DNA of 64,000 nt from Candidatus Defluviilinea gracilis (GTDB lineage: Bacteria; Chloroflexota; Anaerolineae; Anaerolineales; Villigracilaceae). The stretch spans positions 806,001-870,000 of the forward strand of contig JADJWS010000001.1 in assembly GCA_016716235.1 (NCBI GenBank), in the 5' to 3' direction. Of the stretch, positions 36,727-44,977 are shown piece by piece (the stretch's first letter is position 1; each line of letters starts with the position of its first letter). The position numbers and the translations under genes are program-made. The notes below the pieces were generated by a model, which was not told where the DNA came from, made no database searches, and saw only the letters and a list, made by a program, of their open reading frames with translations.

Positions 36727-37383
36727 TCACAAACCATTTGCTTCCCAAAGTTCCTCATATTCCGCTTTAGGGATGGCGATCACAAACAGCCTGCCCCAGG
36801 TCGAAATACCGTCTTTTTCGATGCAGGTCTGAAAGGTGACGTATCCATCGCTCACGAAGACGCGCTTGAACATCTGGTTGACCGTGAGGGTTTCATCGCG
36901 GTCCAAATTCTGAAAGGAACTGTAGGGACTGTTGGGTTGTAATGCCTGATATTGCAGGATCTCATACACAACAAAAGTTTCCACCTTGCTGTCGCCGTAT
37001 ACGATCCGCACTTCATCGCCGGCTTCCAGGTTGAAGAAGGATTCACCGGCGAGGTAATTGTGAGCCACCAGCCCTACCGTGCCATACCCTGCCGCCATAC
37101 GGAATTGAGTGACGCGGTCCTCCTTACTCGAAAGAAAGCCCGGGTTATCGAGCGGTTGCTGCGCCACGCGATACGCCATCACATTCGGAACATAGACGCC
37201 GCGCACTACATTTTCCTCCCCGGTGTGAACGGATTGAACAAACTCTGAAAAATTGGGTAGCGCGGCGGCGTCTTGTTTCTTCATTGCCAGCGCGGGCATC
37301 GCATTCAGCAAAAGCGATGCGGCGAGGCTGAGCAGAATACCGGCTCGCGTGAGCCAGCGTATATGTTTTTGAGTGAGCGCCAT
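36727..37383 (-). CDS. Sortase-like protein under tandem c-di-GMP riboswitch control
   Basis: 218 residues. An N-terminal signal/anchor (about 10-33) precedes a sortase-type barrel. The triad is placed by eye: His108 in VAHNYL, Cys187 in FQTCIEK, Arg198 in WGRLF. Spacing and strand order fit sortases, but the protein lacks the usual TLxTC and is divergent, so class is uncertain. Substrate is likely a surface protein; the adjacent MBG adhesin with its IPVTG motif is the natural candidate. The leader holds two c-di-GMP-I aptamers and a hairpin over the ribosome site. ATG 37383 is fixed by GGAGG at 6 nt. Confidence 0.8.
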   Translation of the reverse strand: MALTQKHIRWLTRAGILLSLAASLLLNAMPALAMKKQDAAALPNFSEFVQSVHTGEENVVRGVYVPNVMAYRVAQQPLDNPGFLSSKEDRVTQFRMAAGYGTVGLVAHNYLAGESFFNLEAGDEVRIVYGDSKVETFVVYEILQYQALQPNSPYSSFQNLDRDETLTVNQMFKRVFVSDGYVTFQTCIEKDGISTWGRLFVIAIPKAEYEELWEANGL

Positions 37384-37384
37384 T

Positions 37385-37400
37385 CGAAACCTCCGTTTCG
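37385..37400 (-). promoter_or_regulatory. Hairpin over the sortase ribosome site
   Basis: CGAAAC-GGAG-GTTTCG: a perfect 6-bp stem with the Shine-Dalgarno GGAGG in the loop and closing pair, ending 1 nt before the ATG. Likely the expression platform of the riboswitch pair, acting on translation. Confidence 0.7.
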
Positions 37401-37440
37401 ATAAAAGCGCTCAACAGCAACCTAATGGTTAGGTAATGTT

Positions 37441-37530
37441 TTCGGCAACCTGGCAATCGTAGCCACACTCGCATGTGACCGTAGACCCATGGCTTTGCGT
37501 CCCCGCCTTTCGGCGGGTTTGCCTTTATCG
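37441..37530 (-). ncRNA. Cyclic di-GMP-I (GEMM) riboswitch, gene-proximal copy
   Basis: On the minus strand: GGCAAACC, a GCCGAAAGGC tetraloop hairpin (GAAA), then GGGACGCAAAGCC, GGGTCTA, a variable arm, and GCCAGGTTGCCGAA. This is the GEMM-I consensus, including the tetraloop and its receptor-like 3' side. Positions equivalent to Vc2 G20, A47 and C92 appear conserved, which argues for c-di-GMP rather than cGAMP (numbering from memory). Confidence 0.9.
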
Positions 37531-37557
37531 AACAAATTGAATTTGACCCGATACAAA

Positions 37558-37587
37558 GCGAGCCGGGCAAAGGACTGCCAGGCTCGC
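37558..37587 (-). terminator. Terminator-like hairpin between the two riboswitches
   Basis: GCGAGCC / GGCTCGC with an inner TGGCA/TGCCC extension, followed on the minus strand by TTTGTAT. Sits between the distal and proximal aptamers, so the distal one may control transcription while the proximal one controls translation. The T tract is weak. Confidence 0.55.
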
Positions 37588-37610
37588 GGAAATAAACAAA
37601 GCGTTATTTC

Positions 37611-37700
37611 TTCGGCAACCTGGCGATCATGGTCGCGCGATGCGCGACGGTAGATCCATGGCTTTGCGTCCCCATCTTTCGACGGGTTTGCCCTTATCGG
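37611..37700 (-). ncRNA. Cyclic di-GMP-I (GEMM) riboswitch, distal copy
   Basis: Same core as the proximal copy: GGGCAAACC, GTCGAAAGAT tetraloop hairpin, GGGACGCAAAGCC, GGATCTA, a GTCGCGCATCGCGCGAC arm, and GCCAGGTTGCCGAA. The variable arm differs while the cores are nearly identical. The equivalent of Vc2 G18 differs between copies (G here, A in the proximal one); G20, A47 and C92 equivalents are kept. Confidence 0.9.
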
Positions 37701-37714
37701 ATTTTGTTAATCGC

Positions 37715-37723
37715 AGTATAGCA
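37715..37723 (-). promoter_or_regulatory. Extended -10 promoter element of the riboswitch-sortase transcript
   Basis: TGCTATACT on the minus strand, 15 nt upstream of the distal aptamer: an extended -10 (TGnTATACT). No good -35 box is visible, as is common with extended -10 promoters. Confidence 0.5.
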
Positions 37724-37791
37724 GAAGGTTACAGATTTTCACTTTGCATTTCGGTTATAACGGCTTACAGGAGTGCAATGGGGGCGGGCGA

Positions 37792-37905
37792 AAACAAGTA
37801 AACAGGTAGACAGGTACACACGTAAACAAGTGGTTCTTGTATACGTGTTTCCGTGTCTACTTGTCTACGTAACTCCGTGTCTACCTGTATACATCCCTCC
37901 GTGCT
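37792..37905. repeat. AACAAGTAGACACGTA low-complexity inverted repeat
   Basis: Imperfect units of GTAAACAGGTAGACAGG run to about 37840, then their inverse TACGTGTTTCCGTGTCTACT. Together with the riboswitches it fills the 544-nt gap 37384-37927. No gene seen; it lies just upstream of the symporter start. Confidence 0.7.
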
Positions 37906-37927
37906 ACACTTGCATCCTCAAATTCAG

Positions 37928-39355
37928 ATGAACAACAACTCAAATCAGCGGCTCCCAATGTGGATCAAATTGCTCTATGGCTCAGGTGATTGGGGCATCT
38001 CGAGCATCGGCATGATGCGCTCGATCTTCCTCGCCATCTATCTCACCGATGTGGTCGGGCTGGAACCGCGTCTGGCTTCTTTCGGCGCGCTGGTCGGCAT
38101 CGTCTGGGACGCGGTGAACGATCCCATCATCGGCATCCTCAGCGACCGCTTGCAATCGCGCTGGGGCAGGCGGCGTCCGTTTTTGCTGTGGTTCGCCATT
38201 CCCTTCGGCTTGAGTTTCGTCATTCTTTGGTCTGCGCCAAATTGGGATAACCAGATCGCGTTGTTGATCTATGTGACTCTCTCCTTCATGATCTCCGACA
38301 CGTTGACGACTCTCGTCTCGGTCCCGTTTCTTTCGCTGACCCCCGAACTGACCCCCGATTACGACGAACGCACCAGCCTGACGAGTTTCCGATCGTTCTT
38401 CCAACTGGTCGGCGCGCTTGCCATGGTCATCGCCGCGCCGACAATTATTGACATGGTGATCGAGGCGGGCGGCTCGCAACAACAGGGATTTATGACCGTG
38501 GGCGCATTATTCGGCGCGGTCGGCGCGATTCCCCTGCTGTTGATCGGGCTTCTGCTCCGGGAAACTTCCACGCCCGAACAGCAAGAATCCCTGCCCTTTC
38601 GAGAAACATTACGCGCCGCATGGAAGAACATCCCGTTTCGCTATGCGGTCGGCATCCACATGCTGAACTGGTCGGCAGTGGATATGGTGGCTGTGGTTTT
38701 TCCATACTTTTTACTTTATTGGGTGGCGAACGGAAACTTGCTGGCATCTGTCAAATTTTTGGGCATTGACCTGGCATACGAATCCGCGTTCTTCGGCATC
38801 CTCATGTTGGTGTGCATCCTGTTCGTGCCGATTTGGTTATGGATCTCAAAGATCCGCAACAAGCAGGAAGCGTACGCGATCGGTATGATCCTCTGGGTGG
38901 TCGTCACATTTCTTATCTATTTGATTCAACCGGGCAACACGATGGAATTATTCACGCTCTCCGCCCTCGCAGGGATCGGCATCTCAGCCGCGTACACATT
39001 GCCCGACGCGATGTTCGCCGACGTGATCGAATGGGATGAACTGCGGACCGGCAGGCGGCAGGAGGGAATCTTCTACGGCATCCGCACGCTCATCCGCAAG
39101 TTGACCGGGGCGCTTGTCCTCTTTTTGACTCTGCAGGCATTGGGCTGGTCGGGCTATGTTTCTCCTCCTGAGGGCGCGCTTCAATTCACGCAAAGCGACT
39201 CGGCATTGCGCATGATCCGCTTATTGGTTTCACCCTTCGGGGCGATCATGCTTTCAGGGACGATCATCCTCGCATGGCTATTCCCACTCTCGCGCGAGAA
39301 GCATCATCGCATTCAGGAGTTGTTGGAAAAAAGGCGAGCAAAAGTATCCGAATAA
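37928..39355 (+). CDS. GPH-family (glycoside-pentoside-hexuronide:cation) symporter
   Basis: 475 residues from ATG 37928; the longer frame to 37853 is translated repeat DNA. About 12 TM helices. Family signs: start KLLYGSGDWGISS, DPIIGILSDRLQSRWGRRRPFLLW between TM2 and TM3 (with its Asp and Arg cluster), ELTPDYDERTSLTSFRS in the next loop, and ADVIEWDELRTGRRQEGIFYG after TM9. The pattern is that of MelB/YicJ-like sugar:cation symporters (MFS_2). Substrate cannot be told. No ribosome site of note; no operon partner. Confidence 0.88.
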   Translation: MNNNSNQRLPMWIKLLYGSGDWGISSIGMMRSIFLAIYLTDVVGLEPRLASFGALVGIVWDAVNDPIIGILSDRLQSRWGRRRPFLLWFAIPFGLSFVILWSAPNWDNQIALLIYVTLSFMISDTLTTLVSVPFLSLTPELTPDYDERTSLTSFRSFFQLVGALAMVIAAPTIIDMVIEAGGSQQQGFMTVGALFGAVGAIPLLLIGLLLRETSTPEQQESLPFRETLRAAWKNIPFRYAVGIHMLNWSAVDMVAVVFPYFLLYWVANGNLLASVKFLGIDLAYESAFFGILMLVCILFVPIWLWISKIRNKQEAYAIGMILWVVVTFLIYLIQPGNTMELFTLSALAGIGISAAYTLPDAMFADVIEWDELRTGRRQEGIFYGIRTLIRKLTGALVLFLTLQALGWSGYVSPPEGALQFTQSDSALRMIRLLVSPFGAIMLSGTIILAWLFPLSREKHHRIQELLEKRRAKVSE

Positions 39356-39406
39356 CAGACCCAATATGAAAACTGGTGGGAGGCAAATCAACCGAGTTGA
39401 CCTATA

Positions 39407-42400
39407 ATGAGTCAAACGGAAAACTTGATGGTAGACATTCCCTCCGGCACCGTCACGTTCCTCTTCACTGATATCGAAGGTTCGACCAAACTCGCGCAGG
39501 CGCATCCTGACAGGTGGGAGTCGCTACGTGAGAAACATCACGCCATGTTGAAGGAAGCCATTGAATCGAAGCGCGGTCATATCTTCCAAATCATCGGCGA
39601 TTCATTTTGCGTGGCATTTCATACAGCGGGCGACGCGCTTCGCGCGGCGATAGATGGTCAGCGCGCGCTTTCACGGATGAACGATGACGGCGGAAGGACG
39701 AATTCATCATTCATCCTTCATAATTCATCCTTGCTCTTAAAAGTCCGCATGGGGATTCACACGGGCGAAGCCGAAGCGCGCAACGGAGAATATCGCGGCT
39801 ATCTCACGCTCAGCATGATCCAGCGCGTGATGTCGGCGGGGCATGGCGGGCAGATCTTGTTATCGGGCGCGAGCGAGATTCTCCTGCGCGGACAACTGCC
39901 AGCGGAGGTGTCCCTGCGAGACATGGGCGAACGCAAACTCAAAGACATTCCCCAGCCCGCGCGAATCTTTCAAGTCGTCGCGCCTGATTTGCAAAGCGAT
40001 TTCCCCGCCTTGCGCGCGCTGGATGTTTTCCCGAACAACATCCCCACACAACTCACAAGTTTCATCGGGCGCGAAAAAGAAATGCTCGAAGCGACTCAAA
40101 TGTTGCAGCAATCGCGTTTGCTCACGCTCACTGGTTCGGGCGGAACGGGCAAAACAAGACTTTCATTACAAGCGGCATCCAGCCTCCTTGAACAATTCAA
40201 AGACGGCGTGTGGCTCATCGAACTCGCGCCCATCTCTGAGCCTGCGCTGGTTCCGAACACGGTGGCGAATGTTCTTCGTCTGCGCGTGGAGGATTCGCGT
40301 CCGCTGATGGATGTAGTGATGGATTGGCTGCGCGACAAAGAAGCCCTGCTGATTCTCGATAACTGCGAGCATCTCATTGACGCCTGCGCGCAATTTGCGA
40401 ACACGGTTTTGCAGAACTGCCGCGGCGCGCGCATCCTTGCCACCAGCCGCGAGGCGTTGGGCATCGCGGGCGAGGTCGCCTATCGCGTGCCGTCCCTGCC
40501 GACGCCGAATGAGGCGACGGATATCAAACATCTTGAAACGTTCGACTCGGTGAAGTTATTCGTCCAACGCGCGACTCTGACCCTGCCGACGTTTCAACTC
40601 ACGGATGCGAACGCCTCATTGGTCGCCCAAATCTGCTCCCGCCTCGACGGCATTCCCCTCGCTTTAGAGTTAGCCGCGGCGCGCGTCAGGGCGCTTTCGG
40701 TGGAACAAATCGCCGAACGATTGGACGACCGCTTCCGTTTATTGACGGGCGGGAGTCGCGCCGCGTTGCCGCGCCAGCAGACGTTGCGCGCGTTGATAGA
40801 CTGGAGTTACCAACTCCTCAGCGAAGAGGAACGTCTCTTGTTCAGACGGCTGGCGGTCTTCGTCGGCGGGTGGACGCTCGACGCCGCCGAATCAGTTTGC
40901 GGTGAGGAGCGCATCGTCCCCGCAGGGGGAAGCGGGTTGGACATCCTGGAGTTGATGACTCGTCTCGTGGATAAATCTCTCATCAACGTCGAGCATAGCG
41001 GAAGCGAATCCCGTTACCGCCGACTCGAAACCATCCGACAATATGCGCGCGAGAAATTGTTCGAGACCGATGAAGTCGCTTCACTGCGCGACGCGCATCT
41101 TGCCTATTTTGCTGGGCTTGCCGAACGCGCCGAACACGGCTTGCAGGGACGCGCGCAAAAGCAATGGCTGGCGCGGCTCGAAGCGGAACACGATAACCTG
41201 CGCGGTGCGTTGGAGTGGTCGCTTAAGTCTCAACCTGAAACGGGTTTGCGGATCGCGGTGGCGCTCAGGGAATTTTGGGATACGCATGGACATTTGACGG
41301 AGGCGCGCAAGTGGCTGGGAATTTTTATGGATGCGACGAAGGAACTTCCGCCGACATCGTTACGCGTGAAAGCGCTCTTTGCGAGAGCGTTGTTCGCTTC
41401 GCGTCAGGGCGATGCGGAGGGATGGAAAACGCATCAAGACGAAGGTTTTGCGCTTGCCGAGTCGCTTGAGGATGCGCGGGGCATCGCGCAGGGGCTTGTG
41501 TCGCAGGGACTCTTCAAGGAGTATTTCGAGAACGATCTCGAAGCGGCTGAATCGTTTTACCGCCGCGCATTGGAATACGGACGTAAACTGAACGAAAAAC
41601 TTCTCATCGGTCAGTTATTGGGACCGCTGGCTGGATGCTCGCTCAAACGGTACGAGTATGCGCGCGCGGAGGAAATCTATCGCGAGAGTCTGTCGTTGTT
41701 CCGCGAGGCGGAAAACACAAAAGAGATCGCGGGCGCGTATGGAAACCTGGCTGAGGTGGCGTTAGCGCGGCGCGACGATGAATCGGCGCGCGCCTCCGCG
41801 GAGGAAAGCCTGGCGTTGTATCGTGACTTGGACGACAAGCACGGCGTCGCTACTGCTTTGCAGACGTTGAGCATCGCATCCCATAATCAGGGCGACGTTC
41901 AGCAGGCGCAGATGGCGGCGGAGCAGGGCGTGATGTTGTTTCGTCAACTGGGAGACCGTATTTGTTTGGGTTTGACTCTCTCGGTGTGGGCGCGGCATGT
42001 TCTCGGCGGAAGTGACGCGGCGCGCGCAGAGGAAATCGTTCAGGAGGCGATGAAGGTTTTACATGAGGTGGGAGAAATGTCGGCAGAAATCGGCGCGCTC
42101 GATGTGGCGGGGCGCGTCGCGTTGGCGCAGGGCGACTTGCCCAAAGCGCAAAAACATTTTCGAGAGGGAATATCGCGCTTGAAGGACTCGAAAGAAGTCA
42201 GCCAACTCCCGTCATTACTGGAGGGATTGGCGAACGCGCTGGCGCAATCCTCGCAAACACGAAACGCAATTCTGTTGTTGGGCGCGGCGCAGGCGTTGCG
42301 CGGGCGCATCTATCTGACGCGGATGCAATTCGAAACGGCGGAGTATGACGCGCTTCTGTCTGCACAGCGGGAAGAGGCGGGCGGGGATTTTCAGTCCATG

Positions 42401-42457
42401 TGGGAAGACGGTTGCGCGTTGTCAACGGAACAGGCGATTGAGTTGGCTTTGAGTTGA
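39407..42457 (+). CDS. Class III nucleotide cyclase domain - STAND ATPase - TPR regulator
   Basis: 1016 residues. Cyclase-homology domain (1-190): metal-binding Asp22 in FTDIEGS and Asp65 in IIGDSF are present, but the usual transition-state Asn segment reads YLTLSMIQRV, so catalysis is doubtful. STAND/NB-ARC ATPase (about 215-560): Walker A GSGGTGKT (about 243), Walker B LLILDNCEH, GLPLALELAA-type motif DGIPLALELAAAR. C-terminal TPR array (about 600-1000). Such proteins are signal-integrating regulators that oligomerise on ligand binding. An in-frame repeat-like insert sits at about 92-109. ATG 39407 overlaps a TATAAT string; ATG 39428 is an alternative start. The wHTH gene follows 16 nt later. 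Confidence 0.88.
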   Translation: MSQTENLMVDIPSGTVTFLFTDIEGSTKLAQAHPDRWESLREKHHAMLKEAIESKRGHIFQIIGDSFCVAFHTAGDALRAAIDGQRALSRMNDDGGRTNSSFILHNSSLLLKVRMGIHTGEAEARNGEYRGYLTLSMIQRVMSAGHGGQILLSGASEILLRGQLPAEVSLRDMGERKLKDIPQPARIFQVVAPDLQSDFPALRALDVFPNNIPTQLTSFIGREKEMLEATQMLQQSRLLTLTGSGGTGKTRLSLQAASSLLEQFKDGVWLIELAPISEPALVPNTVANVLRLRVEDSRPLMDVVMDWLRDKEALLILDNCEHLIDACAQFANTVLQNCRGARILATSREALGIAGEVAYRVPSLPTPNEATDIKHLETFDSVKLFVQRATLTLPTFQLTDANASLVAQICSRLDGIPLALELAAARVRALSVEQIAERLDDRFRLLTGGSRAALPRQQTLRALIDWSYQLLSEEERLLFRRLAVFVGGWTLDAAESVCGEERIVPAGGSGLDILELMTRLVDKSLINVEHSGSESRYRRLETIRQYAREKLFETDEVASLRDAHLAYFAGLAERAEHGLQGRAQKQWLARLEAEHDNLRGALEWSLKSQPETGLRIAVALREFWDTHGHLTEARKWLGIFMDATKELPPTSLRVKALFARALFASRQGDAEGWKTHQDEGFALAESLEDARGIAQGLVSQGLFKEYFENDLEAAESFYRRALEYGRKLNEKLLIGQLLGPLAGCSLKRYEYARAEEIYRESLSLFREAENTKEIAGAYGNLAEVALARRDDESARASAEESLALYRDLDDKHGVATALQTLSIASHNQGDVQQAQMAAEQGVMLFRQLGDRICLGLTLSVWARHVLGGSDAARAEEIVQEAMKVLHEVGEMSAEIGALDVAGRVALAQGDLPKAQKHFREGISRLKDSKEVSQLPSLLEGLANALAQSSQTRNAILLLGAAQALRGRIYLTRMQFETAEYDALLSAQREEAGGDFQSMWEDGCALSTEQAIELALS
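39699..39732. repeat. ATTCATCATTCATCC-type repeat inside the cyclase domain
   Basis: Tandem ATTCATCM units (ATTCATCATTCATCC, then TAATTCATCC). Read in frame as the Asn/Ser-rich stretch NSSFILHNSSL, at a place where related cyclase domains have a much shorter loop. Confidence 0.55.
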
Positions 42458-42473
42458 GAAAAGGAGTTGAGGA

Positions 42474-43370
42474 ATGAACCTGAAATCTGTTTGGTCGGCG
42501 CTCGAAGAAAGTTCTGAAATTTTGTTTGGCAATTATGCCTATCCCGCCGCAGACAAAGCCGCAGAGGAACTTTCATTGCCTGACAATTTCTACAACTGGG
42601 TGCAGGCGATTTGGCTGTTCGATACTAATCTGTTTACCATCGCCCAGCTCATGCGGTGTTTTCCATACGGACTCGCACAGGCGAACGATGAAAGGTTGAC
42701 CGCCGCAGTTCAGCAGGGATATTTGGTATCTGATGGTCAGGGAAAATATCGCGCCACCGAGTCGGGAAGAACCGCCGCGTTTCGACTCATCAAAGAGGGG
42801 AATGAATTGATGGCGGCTCTCGCTCCCATGCCCAAAGAGTCTTTGCAGACGCTTGGCAATCTTCTCGCCAGAATTTCAGACACGGCTTTTAGCTTTCCTG
42901 AACCGCCCGCGCATGTCTTGATAAAAGCCAAACAAGACCTCTACGAGCGGGCGGGAATATTCGCGACACTCGATGGCGTTGTTGCCCACTTCCTGCTGTT
43001 GGAGGGTCACCGCGACGATTGTTACATTCCCACATGGAGCGCGTATGGAGTCGAGGGCCACACGTGGGAAATGCTCGACTTTCTCTCACAGAACGACGCG
43101 CTGACATTCGATGATCTGCACAGCAAACTCAGCCGTCGCGGCGTGACGGAGGAAGTCCACGCGGAGGATGTGAGGGAACTCGCGCGGCGCGGGTGGGTGG
43201 AGGAAAGTTCGGGCGTGGTCAAAGCCACCGAAGCGGGCAAACAGGTTCGGGTGGAGGTCGAGGCGGAGACGGAACGGCTCTTCTTCCTGCCGTGGTCGTG
43301 TTTGAATGAGTCGGAGTTGGAAGAGTTGTCCGGTCTCGCAAGTCAATTGCGGGATGGATTGAAGAAATGA
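42474..43370 (+). CDS. Winged-helix-like protein (SCO6745-like family), intact copy
   Basis: 298 residues with AAGGAG ribosome site. Two winged-helix-like regions: about 50-105 (FTIAQLMRCF...AAVQQGYLVSDGQGKYRATESGR) and about 200-265 (LTFDDLHSKLSRRGVTEEVHAEDVRELARRGWVE-type). The middle resembles a DinB/SCO6745-like helical segment with several His. The C-terminus PWSCLNESELEELSGLASQL recurs as decayed fragments at 45974 and 48221. Probably a MarR-like regulator or ligand-binding protein; exact role unknown. Follows the cyclase-STAND gene closely and precedes the sulfotransferase gene. Confidence 0.7.
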   Translation: MNLKSVWSALEESSEILFGNYAYPAADKAAEELSLPDNFYNWVQAIWLFDTNLFTIAQLMRCFPYGLAQANDERLTAAVQQGYLVSDGQGKYRATESGRTAAFRLIKEGNELMAALAPMPKESLQTLGNLLARISDTAFSFPEPPAHVLIKAKQDLYERAGIFATLDGVVAHFLLLEGHRDDCYIPTWSAYGVEGHTWEMLDFLSQNDALTFDDLHSKLSRRGVTEEVHAEDVRELARRGWVEESSGVVKATEAGKQVRVEVEAETERLFFLPWSCLNESELEELSGLASQLRDGLKK

Positions 43371-43382
43371 AAGGAGGTGCTT

Positions 43383-44588
43383 ATGTTGCCAAACTACGCT
43401 CCCATGCCGTTGCGGTACAGAATCATCGATGCTCTGGGTTCGGGTATGGAGAAGTTGGGGATACCGCTCACTAGAATGGACGCCGAACGATTGCATCAAC
43501 TTGCCGAACGCGAAACGGGCTTGAGCGATTTTGGCGATCCGTATTACCGCGTTGGGCTCGACACGTTGTTGCAGTCCATTGAAAAGGACGCCAACCTGCA
43601 TTTCTTCGGCAGGTTTGGCGCTCGCATGGTGCTCCTCAGTAATCTGAGCCAGCGGTTGTTGTTTGTCGAAGCGCAGAAACGGAAGCCCGACGTTTTCCGT
43701 TCGGAGATCAACCCGCCTTTTGTCATCGTTGGGGTCCCGCGGTCTGGCACCACAATTCTACAGCGTATGCTCTCCGCCGATCCCGATAACACGGGGATTC
43801 CCATGTGGCGGCTTTACCGTCCCTTTGCTATTGACGGAAAAAAAGACGATCGCCTGGCATTGACGCGCTGGGAACTGGAGTTTCGCCGACCCATGTTTCC
43901 CGAAATGGATTCGAAGCATGTCATCCGCGAAGACACGGAGGAGGAGTGCATCTGGATGCAGGCGCTGACTTTCCATTCGGTTTCGTTTTGGGTGGTTACG
44001 CCTGTCTTTTCGTACGCCGAATGGCTCGTTGCCCAGGATCAGAAAAAATGCTACGAAGAATACGGTTTGCTTCTAAAGGTCCAGCAACAGGCAACCCCTG
44101 ACAAACGGCTGGTTTTGAAAGCGCCCGATCATACGCATCATCTTGACGCTTTACTGTCGGCTGTGCCCAATGCCAGAATCATCCAATTGCATCGCAACCC
44201 AACCACCTGCCTGACCAGCGCAAACAGCATGTTCTATTCCGCCCATCGGGCTGCGACTCGCGATCTCAACGTGAAGCGCATGGCGGAGACCAACAAGAAA
44301 ATGTACACCCGCTATCTGGAGGGCGGACGGCGATGCCGTGAAGATCCCGTAGTCAACAATGCTGTCCTGGATGTCCAATACGATCAAATGGTGGCGGATC
44401 CCATGCAAACCGTCAAAGACATTTATTCTCATTTTGGCGTTTCATGGACGGTTCAATACGAAGAACGATTAAAGACGTTCATGAGCCAGCACCCCAAAGA
44501 TAAGCATGGCGCGCATCGCTATACCCCAGAGCAGTTCGGTCAATCTGCCGAGGAACTCGATCGGCACTTTGCGTCATTGATCCAATAA
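43383..44588 (+). CDS. Sulfotransferase-family protein
   Basis: 401 residues from ATG 43383, with AAGGAGG 5 nt upstream (a GTG at 43377 lies inside that site). The 5'-phosphosulfate loop is VGVPRSGTTILQR and the 3'-phosphate motif is RIIQLHRNPTTCLTSANSMF. Known role: transfer of sulfate from PAPS to a hydroxyl or amino group. The long N-terminal helical part (about 1-110) and WVTPVFSYAEW region are typical of the Sulfotransfer_3-like bacterial group. Acceptor unknown. It follows the wHTH gene by 12 nt, so they are probably co-transcribed. Confidence 0.88.
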   Translation: MLPNYAPMPLRYRIIDALGSGMEKLGIPLTRMDAERLHQLAERETGLSDFGDPYYRVGLDTLLQSIEKDANLHFFGRFGARMVLLSNLSQRLLFVEAQKRKPDVFRSEINPPFVIVGVPRSGTTILQRMLSADPDNTGIPMWRLYRPFAIDGKKDDRLALTRWELEFRRPMFPEMDSKHVIREDTEEECIWMQALTFHSVSFWVVTPVFSYAEWLVAQDQKKCYEEYGLLLKVQQQATPDKRLVLKAPDHTHHLDALLSAVPNARIIQLHRNPTTCLTSANSMFYSAHRAATRDLNVKRMAETNKKMYTRYLEGGRRCREDPVVNNAVLDVQYDQMVADPMQTVKDIYSHFGVSWTVQYEERLKTFMSQHPKDKHGAHRYTPEQFGQSAEELDRHFASLIQ

Positions 44589-44618
44589 TGTAAATGTCGC
44601 CCCAGTAAGAGGAGAATT

Positions 44619-44909
44619 ATGACGAACAACAATGAATCTTCCGAAACGTCACAACAAAAACAGCGGGTGTCGGGTCTTTTCGACCGAGTCGCGAATACAT
44701 TCGATCATGTCGGTCCCAGATTCTTTTCTCATTTTGGGCGCCGATTGGTTGAACTGGCGCATATTCCAAGTGGCGCGCATGTGCTTGACGTGGCAACTGG
44801 AAGAGGGGCGGCTCTTTTTCACAGGGAAGACGGGGAATGGCGCATCGTTCGACATCACGTTTCGATTGCGATCCCCAATGCAGAGTTGCTCGCCAAATAC
44901 GGTATGTAG
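44619..44909 (+). pseudogene. Chimeric remnant: methyltransferase N-terminus joined to SnoaL-like C-terminus
   Basis: 96 codons with a good ribosome site (AGAGGAG). Residues 1-66 are the start of a UbiE-like SAM methyltransferase (VSGLFDRVANTFDHVGPRFF; motif I HVLDVATGRGAAL). Immediately after motif I the sequence switches to FHREDGEWRIVRHHVSI, which is the usual end of a SnoaL/DUF4440-type domain (W-IVHHHxS). Neither domain is complete. It reads as a deletion that fused two neighbouring genes in frame. It may still be translated, but a methyltransferase activity is not expected. Confidence 0.75.
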
Positions 44910-44977
44910 TGTCCAGTCTGTTAATGCGACTGTATGATGGATTAGGAAATTTGGTTAAGTAAACGAAAGGATTCCCA

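Noticed and set aside
37145..37570. 141-codon minus-strand frame overlapping the riboswitch and sortase start
   Set aside because: It reads through the GEMM-I aptamer and in the wrong frame over the sortase; no ribosome site.
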